The notes below the pieces were generated by a model. The model was given only the letters and a program-made list of their open reading frames with translations. It searched no databases and was not told where the DNA came from. DNA of 64,000 nucleotides, taken from contig NZ_LT575468.1 in the NCBI RefSeq assembly GCF_900087055.1, positions 1,240,001 through 1,304,000 of the forward strand, read 5' to 3'. Made by a program: the position numbers and the translations under genes. Source of the stretch: Plesiomonas shigelloides (GTDB lineage: Bacteria; Pseudomonadota; Gammaproteobacteria; Enterobacterales; CAMTGL01). Positions 54,943 to 64,000 of this stretch are shown here, in pieces (the first letter of the stretch is position 1; each line of letters opens with the position of its first letter).

Positions 54943-56580
54943 TTAATAACGTGCCGCATTGAGCAGCATTTGGGTATACGGATGCTGAGGTTGGCGGAAC
55001 AGTGATTCAGTTGGCCCGGCTTCTACAATCTTGCCATCTTTCAACACCATCACTTGGTGGCACAGTGCACGTACGACATGCAGATCGTGACTGATAAAGA
55101 GATAAGCCAAGCCGTGACGAGCTTGCAACTGCTTGAGTAGCGACAAGATTTGCGCTTGTACCGTACGATCCAGTGATGAAGTGGGTTCATCCAAGATCAG
55201 CAGCTCAGGGCGCAGGATCAAGGCACGGGCAATGGCAATCCGTTGGCGCTGGCCACCGGAGAACTCAAAAGCGTAGCGGTGGCGGCTTTCTGGGTCTAAC
55301 CCAACCTCTTGCATGATGCTGATCACCTGTTGCTCGCTTTCTTGCGCCGATAAACGCGCGTGCAAACGCAACCCTTCCGCAATGATGTCACCGACAGGCA
55401 TGCGTGGGCTGAGTGATGAGAACGGATCTTGGAAAATTACCTGAATGCGTGAGCGATAGGGCAGCATTTGCTTGCGGTTTAGGCGATTGAGATCAGCCTC
55501 ATCAAAACGGATTTCCCCTTGTGATGGTAACAGGCGTAGCAATGCCAATCCGCAGGTACTTTTGCCCGAGCCACTTTCGCCGACCAAGCCAAGGCTTTCG
55601 CCCCGATTGACGCTGAAACTGACATCATCCACCGCTTTAACATGGTCAACCGTGCGTTTGAGTAACCCGCGCTTAATCGGGAACCAAACCCGTAAGGCTT
55701 CCACGTTGAGTAACGTTTGCGCCGGCGTTGGTGCTGGCACCGGCTCGCCTTTAGGCTCGCTGTCGAGCAATTTTTGAGTGTAAGGATGCTGCGGCTGGCT
55801 GAATAACTGTTGGGTGGGCGCGGTCTCCACCAGCTCACCTTGGCGCATCACGGCTACGCGATCCGCTAGACGGCGCACAATGCCTAAATCATGCGTGATG
55901 AACAGCATGGCCATGTTCATTTCGCGTTGCAACTGCTGTAGCAAAGTGAGGATCTGGGCTTGTACCGAGACATCCAATGCCGTGGTCGGCTCGTCGGCAA
56001 TCAAAAGGTCGGGAGCATTTAGCAGAGCCATGGCGATCATCACCCGCTGGCGTTCGCCACCAGACAGCTGGTGGGGGAATACATCAAGCTTGGTGTGTGG
56101 ATTACGCAGACCCACTCTCTCTAGCCATTCCAATACCCGCTGCCGTGCAGCGGCGCTGCTCAGCGCCTGATGGATAATCAACGACTCACTTAACTGACGG
56201 ACGACCGTGTGTAGCGGGTTAAGCGATACCATTGGTTCTTGGAAGATCATGCTAATCCGGTTGCCGCGTAGCCCTCGGAGGTGATTGGCGGACGCGGTTA
56301 GCAGGTTTTCGCCGCGATACACGATCTCGCCGTGTGGGTAGCGGATGGTGTCAGGGTGTAAGCCCAAAATCGACAAGGCAGATACCGATTTACCTGAGCC
56401 ACTTTCACCAACCAGTGCCAGCGTTTCACCGGGCATGATTTGCAGCGAGAGGTCTTTGACCAGCGTGGTAGCGCGTTCACCTTGATGAACCGCTACGCTG
56501 AGGTGGCGAATATCAATCAACGGCGCGTTATCGCTCATGTGTGAAGACTCATTCGGATGGTTTGCGGTTTGCTGCGCCAT
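54943..56580 (-). CDS. yejF: Peptide ABC transporter ATPase YejF
   Basis: YejF energises the YejABE oligopeptide importer, which in E. coli also takes up microcin C. The 545-residue product is a double ATPase: Walker [10 protein letters not shown] at about 58 and GESGSGKST at about 335, signatures SGGERQR and SGGQRQR, Walker B LLIADEPT and LLILDEPT. The start at 56580 lies 3 bases after yejE; an ATG 14 codons in (MSDNAPLIDI, 56538) better matches E. coli YejF length and may be the real start. It is the last gene of the operon. Confidence 0.93.
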   Translation of the reverse strand: MAQQTANHPNESSHMSDNAPLIDIRHLSVAVHQGERATTLVKDLSLQIMPGETLALVGESGSGKSVSALSILGLHPDTIRYPHGEIVYRGENLLTASANHLRGLRGNRISMIFQEPMVSLNPLHTVVRQLSESLIIHQALSSAAARQRVLEWLERVGLRNPHTKLDVFPHQLSGGERQRVMIAMALLNAPDLLIADEPTTALDVSVQAQILTLLQQLQREMNMAMLFITHDLGIVRRLADRVAVMRQGELVETAPTQQLFSQPQHPYTQKLLDSEPKGEPVPAPTPAQTLLNVEALRVWFPIKRGLLKRTVDHVKAVDDVSFSVNRGESLGLVGESGSGKSTCGLALLRLLPSQGEIRFDEADLNRLNRKQMLPYRSRIQVIFQDPFSSLSPRMPVGDIIAEGLRLHARLSAQESEQQVISIMQEVGLDPESRHRYAFEFSGGQRQRIAIARALILRPELLILDEPTSSLDRTVQAQILSLLKQLQARHGLAYLFISHDLHVVRALCHQVMVLKDGKIVEAGPTESLFRQPQHPYTQMLLNAARY

Positions 56581-56583
56581 AAT

Positions 56584-57612
56584 TCAATACGCCTTATGCG
56601 GATCGTAAGCATCACGCAGGCCTTCACCGATAAAGACCAGCAACGAAAGCAGCACCGAGAGCACCACGAAAGAGGAGATGCCAAGCCACGGCGCTTGTAA
56701 GTTGGCTTTACCTTGCGCCAACAATTCACCGAGTGATGGTTCACCCAGAGGCAGACCAAAGCCGAGAAAATCCAGCGAGGTCAGTGTGGTGACGGAGCTA
56801 CTTAAAATAAACGGCAAAAAGGTGAGGGTAGCGACCATGGCATTCGGCAAAATGTGACGCCACATGATGAGCCGGTCAGGGATCCCCATAGCATGTGCTG
56901 ACCGAATGTAGTCAAAATTACGGGCACGTAAAAACTCAGCACGGATCACGCCCACCAGACTCATCCACCCGAATAGCACGGTGATCCCAAGCAGCCACCA
57001 GAAATTCGGCTCAACAATACTGGAAAGAATAATCAGCAAAAATAGCGTTGGCATGCCGGACCATACTTCGATAAACCGTTGGCCGAGCAAATCAATATAG
57101 CCGCCGTAATAGCCTTGTAGCGCACCCGCCGCAATACCTATCAGGCTAGAGAAAAAGGTCAGGGCAATCCCGAACAACACTGAGATCCGAAAGCCATAAA
57201 TAATGCGCGCTAGCACATCTCGCCCTTTGTCGTCAGTGCCAAGCCAATTAACGGAGGATGGCGGTGAGGGGGCAGGTCCATCGAGGTTATAGTTGATGGT
57301 GTTGTAGCTAAAGCGAATGGGCGGCCACAGCATCCAGCCGTACTGATCGATTTTATCGGCGATGTAGCGGTCACGGTAGTCGGCTTCGGTTTCAAAATCG
57401 CCACCGAACGTGGTTTCCGTGTAGTTAAACAACACCGGACTATAGAGGTGCCCTTGATAATAGACTAACAGCGGTTTGTCATTGGCGATCAGTTCGGCAC
57501 CAAGGCTCAGAATAAACAAGCACATAAAGAGCCACAGTGACCAAAAGCCGCGCTTATTGGCTTTAAAGCGTAACCAGCGCTGTCTGGCGATAGGGTGAGT
57601 AAACAGCTTCAT
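56584..57612 (-). CDS. yejE: Peptide ABC transporter permease YejE
   Basis: YejE is the DppC-type permease of the Yej importer, 342 residues, with an N-terminal membrane segment (WSLWLFMCLFILSLGAELI), an extended periplasmic insertion typical of YejE and the loop NWLGTDDKGRDVLAR. The EAA loop is FDYIRSAHAMGIPD. Its ATG overlaps the yejB stop (TGATG). It is followed after 3 bases by yejF. Confidence 0.95.
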   Translation of the reverse strand: MKLFTHPIARQRWLRFKANKRGFWSLWLFMCLFILSLGAELIANDKPLLVYYQGHLYSPVLFNYTETTFGGDFETEADYRDRYIADKIDQYGWMLWPPIRFSYNTINYNLDGPAPSPPSSVNWLGTDDKGRDVLARIIYGFRISVLFGIALTFFSSLIGIAAGALQGYYGGYIDLLGQRFIEVWSGMPTLFLLIILSSIVEPNFWWLLGITVLFGWMSLVGVIRAEFLRARNFDYIRSAHAMGIPDRLIMWRHILPNAMVATLTFLPFILSSSVTTLTSLDFLGFGLPLGEPSLGELLAQGKANLQAPWLGISSFVVLSVLLSLLVFIGEGLRDAYDPHKAY

Positions 57613-58694
57613 CAGCGCGCCTCAAAATCAATACGGGGATCGACCAAGGTGTAGGTGATATCGCTTAAGATCCCCAGCAATAATCCCAGCAGAGTAAAGA
57701 TATACAAGGTACCGAACATGACCGGATAGTCGCGTTGCATGGTCGCTTCAAAGCCGAGCAGCCCAAGACCTTCCAGCGAGAACATCACTTCTATCAGCAT
57801 GGAGCCCGTGAAGAACATGCTGATAAAGGCCGCTGGAAAGCCGGCGATAATCAGCAACATGGCATTACGAAAGACGTGCTTGTACAGCACTTTGGATTCG
57901 GTCAGCCCTTTGGCGCGCGCTGTCACCACATACTGTTTGCGGATCTCATCGAGAAACGAGTTTTTAGTCAGCATGGTGAGGGTGGCAAAACCGCCGATGA
58001 CAGTGGCGGTAATGGGTAGCACTAAGTGCCAGAAATAATCTGCAATTTTGCCGTACCAAGGGAGGCTAGCAAAATCGGGGGACACCAGACCGCGCAAGGG
58101 AAACCAATCAAAGTAACTGCCGCCAGCAAATAACACGATTAATAAGATGGCAAACAAAAAGCCAGGAATAGCATTGCCGATGATGACTAAGCTACTGGTC
58201 CAGATATCAAAACGGCTACCGTGGTATACCGCTTTGCGGATCCCAAGGGGGATTGAGATCAGGTAAATGATCAGGGTGCTCCATAAACCGATCGAGATAG
58301 AAACCGGCATGCGATCCACGATCAAGCTGATCACAGAACCACCTTTGAACAGACTGTTGCCAAAGTCAAAACGCAAGTAATCCCACAACATGGTGAAATA
58401 GCGTTCATGCAGTGGTTTATCGAAACCAAAGCGGGTTTTAATTTCGGCAATCACTTCTGGATCTAAGCCCCGCGAGCCGCGATAGCTGGTATCGGTTTTA
58501 CTCACCTGTACTTCTGCGCCGGCTTTACCATTAAAGCGCCCGAGCACATCGGCATCTTGTTGCAGCTCAATGGCGGCAATCGCTTGGTCCACCGGCCCAC
58601 CAGGGGCGACCTGCACGATAAAGAAATTGACGGTAATGATCGCCCACAACGTGGGGATGATTAACAGCAGTCGCCGTAGTAAGTATGCCGCCAT
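57612..58694 (-). CDS. yejB: Peptide ABC transporter permease YejB
   Basis: YejB is the DppB-type permease, 360 residues, with six membrane segments and the YejB-specific periplasmic stretch near residues 50-75. The EAA loop is [16 protein letters not shown], and the end is [17 protein letters not shown]. It lies 20 bases after yejA and shares one base with the yejE start. Confidence 0.95.
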   Translation of the reverse strand: MAAYLLRRLLLIIPTLWAIITVNFFIVQVAPGGPVDQAIAAIELQQDADVLGRFNGKAGAEVQVSKTDTSYRGSRGLDPEVIAEIKTRFGFDKPLHERYFTMLWDYLRFDFGNSLFKGGSVISLIVDRMPVSISIGLWSTLIIYLISIPLGIRKAVYHGSRFDIWTSSLVIIGNAIPGFLFAILLIVLFAGGSYFDWFPLRGLVSPDFASLPWYGKIADYFWHLVLPITATVIGGFATLTMLTKNSFLDEIRKQYVVTARAKGLTESKVLYKHVFRNAMLLIIAGFPAAFISMFFTGSMLIEVMFSLEGLGLLGFEATMQRDYPVMFGTLYIFTLLGLLLGILSDITYTLVDPRIDFEAR

Positions 58695-58714
58695 AGGTGA
58701 TTCCTTATAACGCG

Positions 58715-60532
58715 TTATTGCCGAGCCTTGGGCAGTTTGGCGGCTTTATTAATGTCCACCCACCAAGTGTCAAAACCGAGCCCGTAAGCTGGGCGAACTG
58801 CCGGTTTACCGAATTTGTTCCAGTACGCGACGCGAAAATTGCTCAGGTGCCACTGCGGGATCACGAACATATTCCATTGCAGCACGCGATCGAGCACTTT
58901 ACCGAGCGCCAGCAGTTTCTCCGGATCGCTTTGTGCGCGGTCAATCTCTTCTGTCAGAGTATCAATCACATGATCGGTCACGCCGGCTAAGTTATAGGTG
59001 GAGTCTAAAAACTTAGAGTGCCAGGCTAGCTTCAAATCAGGGCTTGGGAATGGCGCAGCGGCATAGCCGCTGGCAATAATGTCGAAATCCCGTTTACGCA
59101 GGCGATTGATGTACTGTGAGGTATCCACGACACGAATGTTCATGGTGATCCCAAGACGCGCTAAGTTTTGTTTTAGCGGCGCCGCAATGCGCTCATTACT
59201 GCTGCTGTATGTCAGCAGTTCAAAGATAAACGGCTGTCCGGTTTCTTTATTGACCAGCTTGCGATCGCGGATCTCCCAACCAGCTTGTTCAAGCAATTCC
59301 ATGGCTTTACGCAGGTTAGGGCGATTATTGCCGGAGCCATCGGTTTTCGAGGGCTGGTATTCATCGGTAAAGACTTCTTCTGGAACCTGCTGGCGGAAGG
59401 GCATTAAGACCATCAGCTCTTGCTCGGAAGGCAATCCTTTGGCTTCATAAGGCGTATTTTGGAAGAAGCTGCGCGTCCGGGTGTACTGGTTATAAAACAT
59501 GGTCTTGTTCAACCATTCAAAATCGAAGGCCAGATTGAGCGCTTCACGGACATTACGGTCTTTGAACAAGGGATTTTGCGTGTTGAACACCAAGGCTTGC
59601 ATCCCTTGGGGGATGCTGTGCGGGATATTTTCGCGAATGATGTAGCCTTTGGTGAAATTGGGGCCGGTATAGAGTGTTGCCCAGTATTTGGCGACGTACT
59701 CCTGCCGAAAGTCGTATTCACCCGCTTTAAACGCTTCCAGCGCGACGGTATCGTCACGGTAATAGTCATAGCGGATAGTATCGAAGTTATAGCGTCCACG
59801 GTTGACAGGCAGGTTAGCGGCCCAATAATCGGCAACTCGCTGATAGACCACATATTGCCCCATGGCATAGTCGGTAATTTTATACGGGCCACTGCCGACG
59901 GGCGGCGTCATGAGCGGTTCGGCTAAATTACGATTTTCCCAGAAGTGCTTGGGCAATATTTGCAGGCCGCCAATTAGGCTAAGCAGCAAGGCGCGATCGG
60001 GAGACTTAAGCTCGAAACGAACCGTAAGCGGTGTTAGAGCTTCCACCGTTTTTACGTTTTGGTAGTAGGTCTTAAATTGTGGAACGCCTTGTTGCATGAA
60101 TTTGTTAAACGAGAACACCACATCGTCTGCGCGAATTGGTTTGCCATCTTGAAAACGGGCATTGGGATTGATGCGCACTTCCATCCAGCTGAAATCATCG
60201 GGATAACGGGCGAATTCCGCAATCAGTGGATAATAACTTTGGATTTCGTCGGCTGACGAGGTGAAGAGGGTGTCATAAAGCGTTGAGCTATCGCTGGCAG
60301 GGACACCGCGTTGGGCATACGCATTGAAATTATCGAAGGTGCCGATAGCGTGCAACGTGACATTGCCGCCTTTAGGTGCGGCTGGATTGACGTAATCGAA
60401 ATAGCTAAATTCTGCGGCGTATTTAGGAGAGCCGATGGCAGCGAAGGCATAGCCTTCGTTGATTTGCGCGTGTGCCGTAAATAATGGCGCGGCAGTCATT
60501 AAGACTGCCACACAGACCTGCCGAAGACCCAT
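58715..60532 (-). CDS. yejA: Oligopeptide-binding protein YejA
   Basis: YejA is the periplasmic family 5 binding protein of the Yej importer; E. coli YejA (604 residues) is needed for microcin C uptake. The 605-residue product has a signal peptide ([17 protein letters not shown]). The mature part has [43 protein letters not shown] and [22 protein letters not shown] lies 6 bases before the ATG. It is the first gene of yejABEF. Confidence 0.95.
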   Translation of the reverse strand: MGLRQVCVAVLMTAAPLFTAHAQINEGYAFAAIGSPKYAAEFSYFDYVNPAAPKGGNVTLHAIGTFDNFNAYAQRGVPASDSSTLYDTLFTSSADEIQSYYPLIAEFARYPDDFSWMEVRINPNARFQDGKPIRADDVVFSFNKFMQQGVPQFKTYYQNVKTVEALTPLTVRFELKSPDRALLLSLIGGLQILPKHFWENRNLAEPLMTPPVGSGPYKITDYAMGQYVVYQRVADYWAANLPVNRGRYNFDTIRYDYYRDDTVALEAFKAGEYDFRQEYVAKYWATLYTGPNFTKGYIIRENIPHSIPQGMQALVFNTQNPLFKDRNVREALNLAFDFEWLNKTMFYNQYTRTRSFFQNTPYEAKGLPSEQELMVLMPFRQQVPEEVFTDEYQPSKTDGSGNNRPNLRKAMELLEQAGWEIRDRKLVNKETGQPFIFELLTYSSSNERIAAPLKQNLARLGITMNIRVVDTSQYINRLRKRDFDIIASGYAAAPFPSPDLKLAWHSKFLDSTYNLAGVTDHVIDTLTEEIDRAQSDPEKLLALGKVLDRVLQWNMFVIPQWHLSNFRVAYWNKFGKPAVRPAYGLGFDTWWVDINKAAKLPKARQ

Positions 60533-60608
60533 TGGTCACTCCTTTCGTTAGGCTTCTTGTCATGCACGGGTGCACTAAGATTTTATAACGAAAAGAGCGA
60601 ACGAAATA

Positions 60609-61178
60609 TTAAGTCGCTTCGTTAACGGAAATCACACGGCGTGCCTGACGGTAACGGTTTTTCCAATAACCATCGTTCATGCTGGAAATCATCACACCTG
60701 AACTGGTGGAAGCATGTACGAACTTGTTGTTACCAATATAGATACCAACATGACGCCCTGTCGAGCCGGCACGGAATAAAACTAAATCGCCCGGTTCCAG
60801 TTGCTTCTTGTTGATGGCGGTGCCGGTGGTTTGCTGGCCGCTGGTGGAGCGAGGCAGCTCAATACCGAATTGTTCTAAGAACGTGCGTTGAACGAAGGCT
60901 GAGCAATCAATGCCTTTCTTGCTGTTACCGCCTAAACGATAACGAACGCCACGCCATTCTGAGTATTGATCCAAAATTTTGGTTTTTACGTTGGCATTAC
61001 GGACTAATTCTTCGAACTCAGCCTGAGATGCTTGTTGCACCTGAGACAACTGGGTGCCGGCGTTCTTGTCAGTACCCTTATGTGCCGTGGTAGTGGTACA
61101 AGCCGAAAGTAGAAGCATCAGGGTTGCCATTGGCAGTGTTCTTAGGACCTTTTTAAAGGTCGATGGAGCCTCTGTCAT
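60609..61178 (-). CDS. mepS: Peptidoglycan DD-endopeptidase MepS (Spr), NlpC/P60 family
   Basis: MepS is an outer-membrane lipoprotein that cuts D-Ala-mDAP crosslinks, letting the wall expand. The 189-residue product has lipobox LSAC (Cys27). The NlpC/P60 catalytic triad is Cys92 in GIDCSAFVQ, His143 in GRHVGIYIG and His155 in [11 protein letters not shown]. It is upstream of yejA on the same strand (76 bases apart), as the two genes neighbour each other in E. coli, but probably has its own transcript. Confidence 0.95.
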   Translation of the reverse strand: MTEAPSTFKKVLRTLPMATLMLLLSACTTTTAHKGTDKNAGTQLSQVQQASQAEFEELVRNANVKTKILDQYSEWRGVRYRLGGNSKKGIDCSAFVQRTFLEQFGIELPRSTSGQQTTGTAINKKQLEPGDLVLFRAGSTGRHVGIYIGNNKFVHASTSSGVMISSMNDGYWKNRYRQARRVISVNEAT

Positions 61179-61917
61179 TGGTAACTTTTCCTTTTGTTCA
61201 TTCCATTGAGTGTTGTAATTAATCAGTCAAACGCATGCCAGACTACGAATTGCCCACTCTTAGGGCAAACTAAAGTTTGCTGAAACGTGCACTGGAACAC
61301 ATTTATACCCTGCTGGCAGCGCGTCAGCGTGATTTTTATTCAGCAAGAAATGCATGAACTGGTCTGCGCAGCGGGCGTAAGGTTACCGAACTTTTCGGTC
61401 TATTTCGAGCTTTGTTTATGCAATTTGTTGTGCTTGGCTATTCATTGACCACAAAAGGGACGTGTTGTTGTCATTATGTTTTGTTTTCTGTTAACGAAAT
61501 AGCCGATGTTTTTCAGCTTGTTACTGAGCTACGGGGTGTCAGCATTTTGCTGCGTGGAATAAAAATTTATTGGTTATAAAAAATTAAAAATAAGCTATTC
61601 ACAATTGTGCATAAAAAAGCATCTTTGCGGGGGAGGCAAGGGCGTGATTACGTTGCTATCCGGGCGAGAAAATGTCGTCTCAACGCAGGCAAACAGGGGG
61701 TTTTACGTGGTTCAGCGTCAGAAAATAACAAGAAAGAGGTGTGTTGTATTTATCCCTCTATTGAGATGCGGCGCATTAGGCTTGATGCGTTAGGTTCGAA
61801 GTGGAGGTTAGGCCGGAAGTGATGGGGCGGAACAATATACGCACCATCAAAATATGCAATATAAGTATGAGTACAACCCAAACCTCGGCCTGTCGTTCAC
61901 CTCGTTAACGATTGTGG
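61179..61917. other. Gene-poor region between the alpha/beta hydrolase and mepS
   Basis: About 740 bases with no supported gene. Two overlapping plus-strand frames at 61605-61822 (62 and 71 codons) have poor starts and no conserved look. It contains a 16-base palindrome at 61265-61280 upstream of mepS and long A/T-rich tracts around 61560-61620. Confidence 0.45.
61265..61280. promoter_or_regulatory. Palindrome upstream of mepS
   Basis: GCAAACT-AA-AGTTTGC is a perfect dyad 87-102 bases before the mepS ATG. It may be an operator; no regulator is recognised. Confidence 0.35.
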
Positions 61918-62682
61918 TTAGCGTAGCGCTTGGTATAGCAAATGCTGCAGCAGTTGATTGCAGCGCTCTGGTGATTCTGCGGGGGCGGCATGATGAAGGC
62001 CGGGCAAAGTATGAAAACGCGAATAACTTAGTGGAGCAAATAAACGACGACGACGCGCTTCACTGAGATAATCGAGCTCACTGCTGACGATATCGACGGG
62101 AACGCAGTTTCGTTGCATCAACTCAGCGGAGGCTTGCCAATTTTGTAGGCTGTACAGTAGGCGCAGATATTGGGCTTTCGAGTTTAGGCTGAGCTGCTGG
62201 ATAAAGCGTTCACGTACCGCATGCAATTGCGGATCCGGAAACAGCAAGGGAGCGGCCGCTTTAGCCATATTCTCCACGCCAAATAAGCGAACAAACCAGA
62301 TGCGTTGGGTGAAAAATCGGCTGACATCCTGATCCGTTAAGCGCAGATCGGTCGTGCCGTTGATCAAAATGGCATGCAGCACTTGATGTGGATGTTTGAG
62401 CAATAACTCCAATCCCACCAATGCACCGAGTGACAAACCTATCACAATCACCGGCCCGCAATTTTGTGTCAGTAACCAGCGCGACAGGGCACGGGTCATT
62501 TCCGGAATACCGCGGTGTGATGTCAGTGGCTCGGATTGCCCATGTCCGGGTAAATCCGGCGCGAGGACACGATAATAAGGGGAAAACGCACTGAGTTGCG
62601 GTTGCCAGTCTGTAGAGTTGGTTCCAAGGCCGTGCAGGAACAAAAGTGTGGGTTTGGTGTGACCGTAACACAGTGCATGCAT
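61918..62682 (-). CDS. Alpha/beta-hydrolase
   Basis: An alpha/beta-hydrolase-fold enzyme of 254 residues with the nucleophile Ser84 in the elbow GLSLGALVG, the oxyanion block LFLHGLGTNSTDW, DLPGHGQSEP and a C-terminal His in LPGLHHAAP. This resembles the BioH/3-oxoadipate enol-lactonase branch, but the substrate is unknown. I use the ATG at 62682, which has GGAG 8 bases upstream; an in-frame ATG seven codons earlier has none. It is divergent from the secreted amidohydrolase, with about 217 bases between starts. Confidence 0.85.
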   Translation of the reverse strand: MHALCYGHTKPTLLFLHGLGTNSTDWQPQLSAFSPYYRVLAPDLPGHGQSEPLTSHRGIPEMTRALSRWLLTQNCGPVIVIGLSLGALVGLELLLKHPHQVLHAILINGTTDLRLTDQDVSRFFTQRIWFVRLFGVENMAKAAAPLLFPDPQLHAVRERFIQQLSLNSKAQYLRLLYSLQNWQASAELMQRNCVPVDIVSSELDYLSEARRRRLFAPLSYSRFHTLPGLHHAAPAESPERCNQLLQHLLYQALR

Positions 62683-62795
62683 GGCGATGGCTCCAACATC
62701 CAAAAAAGGGGCATTCCCTCAGAATAGACCTAAACAGGGAAAGACCGACAACAGGGGATATATAAAGCCTAGTGCGTATTGTTTTATTTGCTAGT

Positions 62796-62811
62796 CGTGA
62801 AACAGATCACG
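62796..62811 (+). promoter_or_regulatory. CRP-like site upstream of the amidohydrolase
   Basis: CGTGA-AACAGA-TCACG keeps the 6-base spacer and 8 of 10 CRP core positions. It is 89 bases before the ATG and about 17 bases upstream of the PurR-like box. Confidence 0.45.
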
Positions 62812-62827
62812 CATCTTAAAACTGGTT

Positions 62828-62843
62828 GCGTAAACGTTTGCCT
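62828..62843 (+). promoter_or_regulatory. PurR/CytR-like operator upstream of the amidohydrolase
   Basis: GCGTAAACGTTTGCCT matches the PurR consensus ACGCAAACGTTTGCGT at 13 of 16 positions, with the central AAACGTTTGC intact. It overlaps the likely -35 (TATCAT at 62860-62865 would be the -10), a repressing position. Confidence 0.5.
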
Positions 62844-62899
62844 GTGTTTGCGTGGTCAGTATCATATTGCCACTTTCTGCCCAGCCGTTTGAGGTAACT

Positions 62900-64000
62900 A
62901 TGCCGTTCTCTAAGTCGTCATTCTCCAAGTCTGTGCTTGCACTGACGATTGCCGCAGTCTCTTTTTCTGGTTATGCCGCTCAGCAAGCGGATCTGATGAT
63001 CACTGATGGTACGGTTCTGACCATGAACCCGCAAAATCAGGTCTTTGAGCAAGGCACTGTTGTGGTTAAAGGCAACAAGATCATTGCCGTTGGTGGCCCA
63101 GAGCTGGCTAAGCAATATAAGGCAGATAAAGTGCTGGATGTGGACGGTGACATTGTGATGCCCGGTCTTATCAATACCCACACGCATGCGTCGATGACCG
63201 TGTTCCGCTCGCTGGCAGATGATGTGCCGGATCGTTTGCACCGCTATATCTTCCCTCTGGAAAACAAGATGGTGTCCCGTGACATGGTGCGTGTCGGCGC
63301 GAATCTGGCCAACGTAGAAATGGTCAAAGGCGGTGTGACCACCTATGCCGATATGTACTACTTCGAAGATGAAGTAGCAAAAACCGTGGATAAAATCGGT
63401 ATGCGTGCCGTGCTGGGTGAATCAGTGATTAAATTCCCGGTTGCGGATGCTAAAAATGCGGACGAAGGCATTCAGTACGCGGTGAACTTTATCAACGAAT
63501 ATAAAGATCACCCACGTATTACACCGGCTTTTGCGCCACACGCGCCGTATACCAACACGACCGAGCATTTACAGCAGATTGCTAAATTGTCACAGGAGCT
63601 GGATGTGCCGGTGATGATCCACTTGGCTGAAACCGACCGTGAAGTGGAAGAGATTGCAAAACGCACTGGCGGTAAGAGCCCAGTGCAGTACATGGCGGAC
63701 ATTGGCGCGCTGAACAACAAAGTGCTGGCTGCTCACGCCATTGAAGTGAACGACAAGGACATGGATCTGCTCAAGCAGTATGACGTGGGCGTGGCGCACA
63801 ACATGAGTGCTAACATCAAGTCCGCTAAAGGTGTTGCGCCGGTGACGACGATGCTGGAAAAAGGCATTCGTGTAGGTCTGGGAACAGATGGCCCGATGTC
63901 AGGTAACACTATCACCACCATGGATGAATTAGGTCAGGTGGCGAAAGTGCATAAACTGGCGACCAAAAACCGCGCGGCGATGCCTCCACTGACGGTGGTT
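62900..64000 (+). CDS. Secreted amidohydrolase, TRZ/ATZ (SAH/MTA deaminase-like) family, N-terminal part
   Basis: A metal-dependent amidohydrolase whose frame runs off the window; 367 residues are visible of an expected 450-480. It has a Sec signal peptide (VLALTIAAVSFSG, cleavage near GYA-AQQ), unusual for this mostly cytoplasmic family. The barrel metal ligands are present: THTHAS (HxH), HLAETD, AAHAIEV and GTDGPMSG. IMPGLINTHTH-like wording is the family mark. Relatives deaminate S-adenosylhomocysteine, methylthioadenosine or guanine-type bases. GAGGTAACT precedes the ATG. A PurR-like box upstream supports a purine link. Confidence 0.88.
   Translation, partial: MPFSKSSFSKSVLALTIAAVSFSGYAAQQADLMITDGTVLTMNPQNQVFEQGTVVVKGNKIIAVGGPELAKQYKADKVLDVDGDIVMPGLINTHTHASMTVFRSLADDVPDRLHRYIFPLENKMVSRDMVRVGANLANVEMVKGGVTTYADMYYFEDEVAKTVDKIGMRAVLGESVIKFPVADAKNADEGIQYAVNFINEYKDHPRITPAFAPHAPYTNTTEHLQQIAKLSQELDVPVMIHLAETDREVEEIAKRTGGKSPVQYMADIGALNNKVLAAHAIEVNDKDMDLLKQYDVGVAHNMSANIKSAKGVAPVTTMLEKGIRVGLGTDGPMSGNTITTMDELGQVAKVHKLATKNRAAMPPLTVV

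Noticed and set aside
61605-61822. Two overlapping plus-strand frames of 62 and 71 codons
   Set aside because: Weak starts, no recognisable domain, mutually exclusive frames in a non-coding gap.

Overview
The window is chromosomal DNA of a gammaproteobacterium of the order Enterobacterales. Gene order follows Escherichia coli in many short blocks (nap, rimJ-yceH, argS/yecM, cutC, yecN-cmoA-cmoB, aspS-nudB-yebC-ruvCAB, cydABX-ybgE-ybgC-tol-pal, yejABEF beside mepS). An ERIC element and E. coli-like small genes (cydX, yciY) point the same way. The particular mixture, with several Vibrio-like features (PepSY gene next to a two-component system, degenerate GGDEF/EAL protein), suggests Plesiomonas shigelloides or a close relative. 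That name is inference from gene content, not a database match. No prophage, integrase, transposase, CRISPR array or rRNA was seen; this looks like core genome.

Layout. 1-4.1 kb: end of the periplasmic nitrate reductase operon (napA C-terminus, napG, napH, napB, napC). 4.1-4.7 kb: terminators, an ERIC repeat and tRNA-Ser(UGA). 4.7-10 kb: a four-gene peptide-type ABC importer on the minus strand with a CRP-like site far upstream. 10.7-13.2 kb: PepSY protein, OmpR-family regulator and PhoQ-like kinase. 13.3-18.9 kb: MATE transporter, rimJ, yceH, argS, yecM. 19-20.6 kb: two SlyB-family lipoproteins in tandem. 20.7-26.1 kb: malY, cutC, a LysR regulator, cmoB, cmoA, yecN. 26.3-28.7 kb: a degenerate GGDEF/EAL membrane protein with a small periplasmic partner. 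29-35.3 kb: BI-1 family protein, aspS, nudB, yebC, ruvC, ruvA, ruvB. 35.3-39.5 kb: a 900-base regulatory stretch with FNR and ArcA boxes and a probable 26-residue protein gene, then cydABX-ybgE. 39.5-45 kb: ybgC and the Tol-Pal system. 45-51 kb: cystine transporter tcyP, a DUF2076 protein, alx under a manganese (yybP-ykoY) riboswitch, a 54-residue Cys-rich membrane protein, cardiolipin synthase. 51-53.6 kb: pseudouridine synthase, yciY, a small lipoprotein, yciI, an HdeB-like acid chaperone. 53.6-54.9 kb: a gene-poor stretch holding a candidate small RNA and a candidate 52-residue protein. 54.9-61.2 kb: yejABEF and mepS. 61.9-64 kb: an alpha/beta hydrolase and the start of a secreted amidohydrolase with CRP-like and PurR-like boxes.

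Themes. Respiration under low oxygen (nap, cyd) and envelope integrity (Tol-Pal, SlyB, MepS, Cls, HdeB-like, PhoPQ-like system) dominate. Two oligopeptide importers supply peptides.

The least ordinary items are regulatory or small: the candidate sRNA at 54.5-54.6 kb, the 26-residue gene downstream of ruvB, the metal-flavoured locus around alx, three exact hexamers at 11-base spacing upstream of malY, and the operator pair in front of the secreted amidohydrolase. I found no convincing large new defence or biosynthetic system. All matches to consensus sites were made by eye.
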